A stretch of 51,279 nt of DNA from an uncultured Planctomycetaceae bacterium (GTDB lineage Bacteria > Planctomycetota > Planctomycetia > Planctomycetales > Planctomycetaceae), in NCBI GenBank assembly GCA_937916515.1, contig CALFSX010000222.1, forward strand, positions 1 to 51,279, given 5' to 3'. The notes beneath the pieces are model-generated. The model ran no database searches and was not told the origin of the DNA. It saw nothing but the letters and a program-made list of their open reading frames with translations. A program made the position numbers and the translations under genes. This document shows positions 8,511 through 15,829 of this stretch, piece by piece (the stretch's first letter is position 1; each line of letters begins with the position of its first letter).

Positions 8511-9545
8511 ATGAAGTTATTCGCACGCATGACGATCCTTCCCGTGCTCGGCATCAGTTGTCTGCTGCCCTCCGTCGAGGTCGTGGCTCAGACCGCCCCG
8601 GCAAAGATTGCGTATGTCGAAGGCAAGGTCTTCATCAAGCGCGGTGTGGATGGAACCGTTGAAGAGGCCGAAGTCGGGACGGGAGTGTTTCGTGGCGACA
8701 CGGTCCTCACGAAACCCGGCGGACGGGCACAGGTCAATCTGGCTGCCAGTGGCGTGCTGCGGCTCAGCGCGAACACCACGATCAGCTTCCCTAAGGAGGA
8801 TGAACAGAACAGGCGAGACGGAGTTATCACCATGCGCGAAGGGCAAACCTGGTCCAACATCAGGAGGCTCAACAGAGACGAAGTATTCGAGGTTCGCACG
8901 CCTACACTCGTTATAGCAATTCAAAATGGCGGGCGGCTCTACAATGGTTGGGTAGAAACCGGTTCCCCACGAAGCGATGAAGAACTACACCAGCAATTCT
9001 CCGCCCGCGGTATCACCTCTCATTGGCCGTCCATTCCGCCCGATGCTTCCAAGCCAGTGATCGCCCTCAATAGCAATATCACAGCGACCATTTGGCATCC
9101 AGACCATCCCGATGGCAAGTACGAATTGACGCTGACGATTTCTGACGGCGTTGTTTCAGGAACGGGGCGGAGTGTAAAGCCGCTTAATCGGCAGCTGCAA
9201 ACGACGAAATTTATTGAGCGATACTCATTCACGGGAACCTTGATTGACAACCGAATCGAGGGGCGTGTGGTGCATTTGCTTGAAGTGGAATCGGTAAGTG
9301 CCGGAACAATCTATGACTTTAGTTCGACGAACAAGTACGCCCAGCGACTGTCCCTGAATCTCGATGGCGCGGTAACTGGTCAAGCAGACGCGGGGACATG
9401 GAATTCTCACTACTTCTATCGCAATGCACCGGAAGGTTTCTCGCTGAAGCCCGGCTCAGATTCGGGAGCATCTGAAGGGGGCCCACTGACTGGACGCTGG
9501 GAGTTTAGGGCGGCAACGATCAAGAAAACCGAGGCGTCCCAATGA
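8511..9545 (+). CDS. FecR-domain exported protein, paralogue 1
   Basis: 344 aa. The start is the ATG at 8511, preceded by AGGAAGAG and giving a signal peptide (MKLFARMTILPVLGISC). Residues about 28-130 are a FecR-like domain: 'IAYVEGKVFIKRG', 'GTGVFRGDTVLTKPGGRAQV', 'RLSANTTISFP', 'DEVFEVRTPTLV'. A short linker region ending 'HWPSIPPDAS' is shared with paralogues 2 and 3. The remaining 170 residues ('NITATIWHPDHPDGKYELTL', 'YSFTGTLIDNRIEGRVV') look like a beta-rich domain that is not shared with them. FecR domains were first described in the iron-citrate signalling regulator FecR, but here there is no adjacent sigma factor or TonB receptor, so a periplasmic binding or structural role is more likely. 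Its stop overlaps the start of paralogue 2 (ATGA). Confidence 0.82.
   Translation: MKLFARMTILPVLGISCLLPSVEVVAQTAPAKIAYVEGKVFIKRGVDGTVEEAEVGTGVFRGDTVLTKPGGRAQVNLAASGVLRLSANTTISFPKEDEQNRRDGVITMREGQTWSNIRRLNRDEVFEVRTPTLVIAIQNGGRLYNGWVETGSPRSDEELHQQFSARGITSHWPSIPPDASKPVIALNSNITATIWHPDHPDGKYELTLTISDGVVSGTGRSVKPLNRQLQTTKFIERYSFTGTLIDNRIEGRVVHLLEVESVSAGTIYDFSSTNKYAQRLSLNLDGAVTGQADAGTWNSHYFYRNAPEGFSLKPGSDSGASEGGPLTGRWEFRAATIKKTEASQ
8591..8791 (+). repeat. FecR-module DNA repeat, copy 1
   Basis: About 200 bases coding for the FecR core. By eye they differ from copy 2 (9611-9811) at about five positions, mostly third codon positions, while the flanking coding sequence is unalignable. Confidence 0.8.
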
Positions 9546-10585
9546 TTCGCTTTGTTATTTGTGCCATAGCTTTGGCATGCGTGAGTTCCTCCGTCGGGGC
9601 CGTGGCTCAGATCGCCCCGGCAAAGATTGCGTATGTCGAAGGCAAGGTCTTTATCAAGCGCGGTGTGGATGGAACCGTTGAAGAGGCCGAAGTCGGGACG
9701 GGGGTGTTTCGTGGCGACACGGTCCTCACGAAACCCGGCGGACGGGCACAGGTCAATCTGGCTGCCAGTGGCGTGCTGCGGCTCAGCGCAAATACCACGA
9801 TCAGCTTCCCGTTGGGGTACGACCCCACGGAGCGAATCGGAGTGCTCTACACCGGAGGGAAGCCGTGGGTCGACGTCAAAAAGCTGATTCGGGAAGAAAT
9901 CTTCGAGGCTCGCACGCCGACATTGGTCGCCGGGTGTTCCGACGCGGTCCATGGGAACGGTCCACTCTCCGACTACGTTGTCGGAATGCCAGTCAGTGAT
10001 GACCAACTCCACCAGTCCATGAACGCAGGCGGGACCAAGTCCTCCTGGCCGTCCATCCCGTCCACGGCTCCCGCGCCGGAGACTTCGGGCAGTGACAATG
10101 TTGAACTGCTTTTCTATGACGCCTCGACGAAAACAGAGGAGTCGCTGGCCAGGGCACTGGAAGCAATCGTGACATCGCAGCTGACTTCGGACGGTGAGTC
10201 ATTCAAGCTCACGACGAAGTACGTTGGCAAAGTCTACGGTCCTGGGTATTCCAGGTCACAACTGCGCGGAACAGTTGTTCTTGAGGGCAGCAGATCTGAC
10301 GATGATGTGGTCACAGGCCGGGCCACCTGGGATTACGTGAATAAGGATGTGCGTCAGGCAATTGACTTTGCAAAATTTCATCTGACCGGCAAGCTCAGCG
10401 GCTCGCGAGCTGAAGACGGAAGACTTCTTGTCAGCGCGGAGCTGTATATCACTCGAGTTGAAGGCCGTGAAGTGAAAAACCTGACAGGGATGACCAGCAA
10501 CTACGGCGACTGGAAAGACGGAACGGCGGACTATCAAGGCCCAGATCATCAGAGGCCACTCTACCTGAGATTCTATCTCCCTTGA
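9542..10585 (+). CDS. FecR-domain exported protein, paralogue 2
   Basis: 347 aa, with its ATG inside the stop of paralogue 1 (ATGA overlap), which implies translational coupling. It has a signal peptide (MIRFVICAIALACVSSSVGAVA) and then a FecR domain almost identical to paralogue 1 from 'APAKIAYVEGKV' to 'SANTTISFP'. After that it switches to a sequence shared with paralogue 3: 'GPLSDYVVGMPVSDDQLHQS' and 'SSWPSIP'. The C-terminal half (from about residue 185, 'NVELLFYDASTKTEESLARA' ... 'FHLTGKLSGSRAEDGRLLVS') resembles neither neighbour closely. The mosaic is better explained by recombination among the copies than by simple divergence. Confidence 0.82.
   Translation: MIRFVICAIALACVSSSVGAVAQIAPAKIAYVEGKVFIKRGVDGTVEEAEVGTGVFRGDTVLTKPGGRAQVNLAASGVLRLSANTTISFPLGYDPTERIGVLYTGGKPWVDVKKLIREEIFEARTPTLVAGCSDAVHGNGPLSDYVVGMPVSDDQLHQSMNAGGTKSSWPSIPSTAPAPETSGSDNVELLFYDASTKTEESLARALEAIVTSQLTSDGESFKLTTKYVGKVYGPGYSRSQLRGTVVLEGSRSDDDVVTGRATWDYVNKDVRQAIDFAKFHLTGKLSGSRAEDGRLLVSAELYITRVEGREVKNLTGMTSNYGDWKDGTADYQGPDHQRPLYLRFYLP
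9611..9811 (+). repeat. FecR-module DNA repeat, copy 2
   Basis: Nearly identical to copy 1 and roughly 90% identical to copy 3. The block ends abruptly after the codons for TTISFP, where copies 1 and 2 diverge completely. Confidence 0.8.
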
Positions 10586-10796
10586 TTCTTTTCAGGGCTG
10601 TCAAATCGACAGTCACCGTTGATTTCATTTACAAGTGATCGGCGCCGTCAGCCGCACGAAGGCGAAACTGAAGAGTTCGATGACACATGTCGAATGCTGT
10701 CGAAACATTCCCAGGACCAGCTATTTCACATCGATAAAAGAGGTCGCCCCCAAAACTACTGCGGATTAATTTTTTGAAGCATGCGGACTAAAAGCC

Positions 10797-11981
10797 ATGA
10801 CGAGTGTAGCACATCTTGTAGCTTTGCTGGTTATCCTGGGAGCGTGTAACGCTCGTGTAGCAATTGCGCAGATAGCCCCCGCAAAGATGGCGTACGTCGA
10901 AGGCAAGGTGCTCATCAAGCGCGGTCAGGATGGGACCGTTGAAGAGGCGGAAGTCGGGACGGGAGTGTTTCGTGGCGACACGGTCCTCACGAAACCCGGC
11001 GGACGGGCACAGGTGAATCTGGCAGCCAGTGGGGTACTGCGTCTCAGCGCCAACACCACGATCAGTTTTCCCCGGGAAGATCAAGCCGTCGAGCGTGGCA
11101 GGGTGATCATTATGAAAGAAGGCCAGACCTGGTCCAGCATCAAACAACTTGCCCGTGACGAAGTCTTTGAAGTGCGGACGCCAACACTGGTGGCCGGGAC
11201 TTCCGACGCGATCCGCCCTGGCGGTCCACTTTCCGACTACGTTGTCGGAATGCCCGTCAGTGATGACCAACTCCACCAGTCCATGAACGAACACGGAATG
11301 ACGTCTTCCTGGCCGGTGATCCGTGCCGTTGGCTCGCTACCGGGAACTCCAATGATTGGCCAGGATCTTATGCCAGTGCATGCCAGAATCTGGCTGCCCG
11401 TAAAATATACGCCGCGGGGGTTTCGGCTTTCCGAATCGAGTTTGAAGAAAGCGGTTAAGGACCTCCAGTCGGCAAACAGTTCGCAGATTTTCAAGCAATC
11501 ACTTCCTCTGAAACGAGAGAAAGGCCAGAACGGTGAAGCCAGCAGTGATTCTCCGTGCGACGTGTATGTTGAGTTGATGACGGTGTATCCCTCGACCGAT
11601 TTGGCGATCAGGCGATTTCAGTGGTACCGGGAGCAGGGACAAGCAAGAACGAAGCTTGAACTCGGCGACGATGCCTACGTCCAAAATGCTTACCTCGGTG
11701 ATGACGGCACGATCTTCATGGAATACAAGAGTCAGAATCGTGTGTCGCGGCGAGATGTCGTCTGTGACGTCCGAGTGGGCATGGTCACATTCAGGCTCCG
11801 AATCGAGAGCCAACGAGTGGAAGATTTCGATCCTGATCTGTCCGGCAGTCCTCGGTTTCTGGCACATGACACGCTCAGTCGAGAAGACATGCTTCACGTC
11901 GCGGAAGATTTCGTCACACAGGTCCGACGCTATGCGACGAATATGGGCTGGTTGGCGGATGATAAAGAAGCAAAAAGGTGA
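10797..11981 (+). CDS. FecR-domain exported protein, paralogue 3
   Basis: 394 aa with a signal peptide (MTSVAHLVALLVILGACNA) and the same FecR module ('IAQIAPAKMAYVEGKV', 'GDTVLTKPGGRAQVNL'). It shares 'EGQTWSSIKQLARDEVFEVR' with paralogue 1 and 'GPLSDYVVGMPVSDDQLHQS' with paralogue 2. The C-terminal roughly 220 residues ('HARIWLPVKYTPRGFRLSES', 'DLAIRRFQWYREQG', 'DVRVGMVTFRLRIESQRVED') are unlike both others. It is separated from paralogue 2 by 211 bases with no recognised signal, so it may have its own promoter. The function is unknown. Confidence 0.82.
   Translation: MTSVAHLVALLVILGACNARVAIAQIAPAKMAYVEGKVLIKRGQDGTVEEAEVGTGVFRGDTVLTKPGGRAQVNLAASGVLRLSANTTISFPREDQAVERGRVIIMKEGQTWSSIKQLARDEVFEVRTPTLVAGTSDAIRPGGPLSDYVVGMPVSDDQLHQSMNEHGMTSSWPVIRAVGSLPGTPMIGQDLMPVHARIWLPVKYTPRGFRLSESSLKKAVKDLQSANSSQIFKQSLPLKREKGQNGEASSDSPCDVYVELMTVYPSTDLAIRRFQWYREQGQARTKLELGDDAYVQNAYLGDDGTIFMEYKSQNRVSRRDVVCDVRVGMVTFRLRIESQRVEDFDPDLSGSPRFLAHDTLSREDMLHVAEDFVTQVRRYATNMGWLADDKEAKR
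10871..11071 (+). repeat. FecR-module DNA repeat, copy 3
   Basis: The oldest-looking copy by sequence. Its central part (about 10949-11013) is still identical, base for base, to copy 1 over more than 60 bases. A further block at 11223-11288 matches 9959-10024 of paralogue 2 with two differences. Confidence 0.78.
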
Positions 11982-12075
11982 CATGATACTAATTTACAAG
12001 ACTAGAATTTCCCCTTTTGTGATGCCCCTGCGGATTGCGGACTCTGCCCGTCGAAACCGACATTATTCGACCGTT

Positions 12076-13155
12076 CTAACTCAGGAATGCTGCTTCGGCC
12101 ATCAGTCCGGGGCCGAAGGCGAGGGCTACGACTGGGCCTCGCTGTTTGTTGCGGCGGATTTGATCCAGCACGAACAGGACGGTTGGCGACGACATGTTGC
12201 CGTTCGTACGCAAAATGTCGCGTGAAATTTGTGTGGCTCCTTCAGGCAGGTTCAAGGCGCGTTCGACTGCATCAAGAATCTTGGGGCCACCCGGATGAAT
12301 GGCCCATGAAGTAATCTGGTCATGCGAACTTCCCATCGATTCCAGCCAGGAATCCAGCCATGGACGCAGCGTTCTTTCGATAGTGTTCGGCACTTCCGAT
12401 GTCAGTCGCATAAAGAAGCCATGATCACCGACATGCCACGCCATCTCATCCTCAGAATCCGGTATCAGGCACGAACCTGTTCCTCCCAGGTTCCAGACCT
12501 CCGTCGGACTATCAGCATCGGCACCCGCCACAAGTGCGGCCGCTCCATCGCCGAATAACGCGTGGCCAATGATGCCGTCGTCGTCCCATTTCAACCGATA
12601 ATGCAGACTGGACAGTTCCACCGCACATAGCAGAACTCGGGCGCCCGGATTGGCTGCGACCAGTCCTTGTACAGCCCGCATGCCGTTGATGGCTCCGTGG
12701 CATCCCATGAATCCAACATGCACGCGCTGAGTTGTGGGGCGAAGTCCCAGCGATTTGATCAAGCTCACGTCGACTCCCGGTGCACCGAAACCCGTGCACG
12801 ACACGGTCACCAGATGCGTGATCTGGTCAGCTTCGGTCTTCGCGTCCACCAGCGCGTTGCGAGCAGCACGCTCGGCAAGCGGGCCGGCGAATTGATTGTA
12901 AAGCTGCATTCGTTCTGCTGTTCGCGGACCGTTTCCCGGAGCGATGGGATCGTGCCGTTGCTTCCATTCATAGCCGAGACTCGACGGTACCACGGCATGA
13001 CGAGTTTCCACGCCGGACCGATTGAACAGCATGCGCATGAGACGTTCTTCGCGTTCACCATCGCAGATGACATCCAGTGAAAGTTGCAGGGCTTCTTCCT
13101 GAGGAACAACGTCAGGCGGCACCGCTGTGCCCAGGCCGAGGATTGAGCATTTCAT
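12076..13155 (-). CDS. Type III polyketide synthase (chalcone/stilbene synthase family)
   Basis: 359 aa, the usual size for the family. The thiolase-fold catalytic triad can be placed: Cys152 in 'VGFMGCHGAING', His287 in 'WAIHPGGPKILD' and Asn320 in 'RTNGNMSSPTVLF'; the C-terminal 'LAFGPGLMAEAAFL' matches the family GFGPG signature. Such enzymes extend an acyl-CoA starter with malonyl-CoA and cyclise the product to resorcinol or pyrone rings. It is the last gene of a three-gene operon; its start lies 44 bases inside the end of the upstream flavoprotein gene. With the methyltransferase and flavoprotein, the set resembles the Streptomyces SrsABC arrangement for alkylresorcinol methyl ethers and quinones. 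The actual starter and product cannot be read from sequence. Confidence 0.92.
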   Translation of the reverse strand: MKCSILGLGTAVPPDVVPQEEALQLSLDVICDGEREERLMRMLFNRSGVETRHAVVPSSLGYEWKQRHDPIAPGNGPRTAERMQLYNQFAGPLAERAARNALVDAKTEADQITHLVTVSCTGFGAPGVDVSLIKSLGLRPTTQRVHVGFMGCHGAINGMRAVQGLVAANPGARVLLCAVELSSLHYRLKWDDDGIIGHALFGDGAAALVAGADADSPTEVWNLGGTGSCLIPDSEDEMAWHVGDHGFFMRLTSEVPNTIERTLRPWLDSWLESMGSSHDQITSWAIHPGGPKILDAVERALNLPEGATQISRDILRTNGNMSSPTVLFVLDQIRRNKQRGPVVALAFGPGLMAEAAFLS

Positions 13156-14314
13156 GGCAGTCTTCCCTGTTAAGCTGACGAATCACGGCATCACCGACCG
13201 ACGGCATGACGGATACGATTCCGATAAGGCCGCGGACAATCGTCGGGTATCGCAGAACACCTGCAAGAATCCGGCAACGTCTGTGACCTGGCTTCATAAG
13301 TTTTTGAAATTCGAACTTCCAGTCGCGAATCATCTGCGGACTCCATTCCAGGACCGCTCTTTCGACGAAGGGGACGACCGCGCGGCCGCTTCGAATTGCT
13401 CCCGCCATTCCGTCACCGGTGAACGGTTCAACGTAGCCTCCGGCATCGCCGACGACCAAAACACGAGTTGCTGCGGGCACCTGTCGACAGCGGGTCAGGC
13501 CGACCGTGCCGCGCCATTCACCGGAGAACATTTCCGACGTGAATGGAAACCCGGCTTCCTTCAGCACATCTTCGACCACGCCTTCAGGTTTGGCTTTTCG
13601 CACGGCTTTGCTGTCCAGAGCCGCAGCAATATTCAATGTGCCGTTGTCTGTTCGCGTCAGCCCGACGTAGCCGTTTTGACCAATGGCCATGAAGATGGTG
13701 CCGACAGTGTATTCCGGCGGGAAACTGCTGGTTGTGGTGCCGGCTCCGATCCGCGAATTGTTCGTGGAAACGACGTCCAGGCCTGCGTCCGTTGTTGCGT
13801 TTCCGATTGGAAGACCGGTGGCGACGACGACCAGGCGCGCCAAGATTCGCTCAGTCGTATTGCCGCGCTGCGTCGACAGTACCCGGACGGCATCGTCAGG
13901 CAAAGCGGGCTCAAGCTTCAGGCTGATCCCCGACAGAAATGAGGCACCCGCGTCGATGGCCGCCATGATCAGCATTTCGTCGAGACGTGAACGTGTTACG
14001 GCAAGTCCTGACGGCAACTTCAGGTTAAGTCGCCGACGGCCGGCATGCAGCGAAAGCTGATGCAATGGTTCGCCATGAAGTTGATTCAAGGCGTTCTCCA
14101 AACCGAGGTCTCGAAGCGTCGCAAGGGCGTCGCCGTTCAGGCAGCCGCCGCAAAGTTTGTGACGAGGAAACGTTGAGCGATCCGCCAGAAGCACTCGCAA
14201 CCCACGGCGGGCTATTTCCAGTGCTGCCACCGAACCGGCCGGCCCGGCTCCCACAACAACCACGTCCCAGACGGAACTTTGAGCTTCATTCAGCGTTGTC
14301 GTGGACTCAATCAT
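13112..14314 (-). CDS. FAD-dependent oxidoreductase (geranylgeranyl reductase / aromatic hydroxylase type)
   Basis: 400 aa. The Rossmann FAD motif is 'VVVVGAGPAGSVAALEIARR' (about residues 18-37), followed by 'DRSTFPRHKLCGGCLNGDAL' as in the geranylgeranyl-reductase and halogenase-like branch, and by the second FAD motif 'VLVVGDAGGYVEPFTGDGMA' (about residue 285). It starts within the stop of the methyltransferase gene (ATGA, 14311-14314) and overlaps the polyketide synthase start, so it is translationally coupled to both. The likely role is oxidation (hydroxylation or desaturation) of the type III PKS product. A reductase acting on an isoprenoid or alkyl chain is the main alternative. Confidence 0.85.
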   Translation of the reverse strand: MIESTTTLNEAQSSVWDVVVVGAGPAGSVAALEIARRGLRVLLADRSTFPRHKLCGGCLNGDALATLRDLGLENALNQLHGEPLHQLSLHAGRRRLNLKLPSGLAVTRSRLDEMLIMAAIDAGASFLSGISLKLEPALPDDAVRVLSTQRGNTTERILARLVVVATGLPIGNATTDAGLDVVSTNNSRIGAGTTTSSFPPEYTVGTIFMAIGQNGYVGLTRTDNGTLNIAAALDSKAVRKAKPEGVVEDVLKEAGFPFTSEMFSGEWRGTVGLTRCRQVPAATRVLVVGDAGGYVEPFTGDGMAGAIRSGRAVVPFVERAVLEWSPQMIRDWKFEFQKLMKPGHRRCRILAGVLRYPTIVRGLIGIVSVMPSVGDAVIRQLNREDCHEMLNPRPGHSGAA

Positions 14315-15018
14315 TCACGGCTCCACTTCAGTAGAAATCGTTCCGGCCAGAGACGTGTTAATGTCGAGTTGCTTAACTGAGCGCGAGCGGCGAGGTCCAG
14401 AATCTCAGACGGAGTAAACGCTGCTCGAACAGACAGCGGGCCATCCACATGACAAATCCGTGAACGCGTTAACAAACGCAGTCCGCTCCAGGCAAGGATA
14501 TAGCCCAGTCGGCTGCGGCAGAGATCGCTGATCAGGACCATGCGTTTGGCGGCGTTGCGCATCGACGCCAGTAGTTTGACCGCATCTGTTTCGTCAAGAT
14601 GATGCAGAAACAGCGAGCAGCAGACGACGTCGTATTCCTGCGGAAGCGGTGCGGAAAGGACGTCGGCCGAGAAGAAATGAACATCCACGCGTTTCGCCGC
14701 CGCATGGGCCGCGGCAAAGTTGAGTGCGGTTGAGCTGATGTCACATCCGCTGATCTCGACGCTGTGCCCCGAACGTTTCGCCCTCGCGGCAAGAGCCACG
14801 GTCAGGTCTCCCCCACCACAGGCGACGTCCAGAACTCGAAGCTTCGTTCCCGGCGTTTGCTGAGCCAGCTGATGGATCGGTTTCCAGATCGTGGAGACGG
14901 TACCGCTGACCCAGTGAACACGTCGCAGTCCGATGAGCGCCTGCTGGTGCAGGCCAGGATCGAGGTCTGGATCGTCCATCAGCTCCGTTTGGCGATCTCT
15001 GGCGGTCAGACTTGTCAT
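14311..15018 (-). CDS. Class I SAM-dependent methyltransferase
   Basis: 235 aa. Motif I is 'LRVLDVACGGGDLTVALAAR' (residues about 60-79), motif II 'SGCDISSTAL' and the post-motif 'YDVVCCSLFLHHLDE', all typical of Methyltransf_11/25 enzymes that methylate small molecules. It is the first gene of the operon and is followed with a 4-base overlap by the flavoprotein and then by the type III PKS. A role in O- or C-methylating the resorcinol-type product is the simplest reading. The region upstream (15019 onward) would hold the operon promoter; no clear -35/-10 pair stood out. Confidence 0.88.
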   Translation of the reverse strand: MTSLTARDRQTELMDDPDLDPGLHQQALIGLRRVHWVSGTVSTIWKPIHQLAQQTPGTKLRVLDVACGGGDLTVALAARAKRSGHSVEISGCDISSTALNFAAAHAAAKRVDVHFFSADVLSAPLPQEYDVVCCSLFLHHLDETDAVKLLASMRNAAKRMVLISDLCRSRLGYILAWSGLRLLTRSRICHVDGPLSVRAAFTPSEILDLAARAQLSNSTLTRLWPERFLLKWSRE

Positions 15019-15116
15019 ACCGTCAGCCTTCCGCGGTGAGGGGCGTGGAAGTGAGGAACGTGGCTGTGATCGGTCGCAGAGTTGAGTTTTGATATTTCAA
15101 ACACGCAGCATTAGAT

Positions 15117-15252
15117 CTAACAAGAGCTTCGCCCTTGACCCATTGGCGTGGCATGCGACAGAACGTGGAAAGTTCAAATCGCCAAGCCGCTCCGTTGTCG
15201 CTTAAAAAAATGATGCGCGCACCGTGCTGGCATCATTTTGAGTAAGACTCTA
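15117..15252 (+). repeat. Family A repeat, copy 1 (full length)
   Basis: It begins CTAACAAGAGCTTCGCCCTTG and runs through 'GCCAAGCCGCTCCGTTGTCG' to end 'CATTTTGAGTAAGACTCTAA'. Other copies are at 23009-23134 (-), 28016-28146, 34414-34552 (-), 36101-36193 and 47116-47204. The 5' end forms a 7-bp hairpin (one mismatch here) with a TTC loop. This copy is not at the end of a gene. Confidence 0.85.
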
Positions 15253-15783
15253 ACCAGTGCAATTGGCCACCGGGGTTCGGAAAAAAGTCGCCGTGAACTC
15301 TCGAATTGATTTTTCTTGTTCGAGCACAGCCTTGTTGAATGTCACCCCAGATCGGATGCTGCATACCGTCGAGCCGCGCCGTCGTTGTTTAATCTCGGCG
15401 ACGGTGTGGGTGAGCTTTCCACGTGGGCATTATACGGCCCACTTACGAAATAGCAATCAGCCTTCGCTAATGCATCTGCAGCAAGTCGTATGTAAGCGAC
15501 TACGGCTTTGAGATTTCAACAGAAGTCTCTTTGATTCGGTGCCGTTGTTCCGCCAAACGCCGAAATGCTCATCACGTCGGGCCATTCTGCCTCAAACCCC
15601 GTTGCGGCAAGTGCCCCCAAACCAGAATTAGTATGTGAACGATTCGTTCACTCAGATTCATTTCGTGATTGCTTTGCCGTTGACCCAATGGCCGTTAAGA
15701 AGTGCCGTTGTCTCTATTTCATAACTTCAACGGGACTGACAAGGTTTTCGAAGCCGCCGGATGGGCGTTCGAGTGACCGCTAC

Positions 15784-15816
15784 AAAAAAAGAGTGGTGGC
15801 TTTAAGCCACCACTCT
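15784..15816 (-). terminator. Rho-independent terminator of the 1174-aa gene
   Basis: A near-perfect hairpin with arms gagtggtggctt / aagccaccactc, followed on the minus strand by a run of seven T (plus-strand aaaaaaa at 15784-15790). It lies 14 bases past the stop codon at 15830. Confidence 0.92.
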
Positions 15817-15829
15817 TGCGTAATTCCGA

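Larger units (their letters stand above)
15019..15829. other. Intergenic region with repeat A copy 1 and a terminator
   Basis: It holds a repeat of family A (15117-15252) and, at the far end, a terminator for the convergently read gene at 15830. Between 15256 and 15780 nothing was recognised; short frames there have no supporting signals. Confidence 0.5.

Noticed and set aside
8511-11981. FecIRA-type iron signalling locus
   Set aside because: FecR-like domains are present, but there is no sigma factor, no TonB-dependent receptor and no membrane helix between a cytosolic and a periplasmic part.
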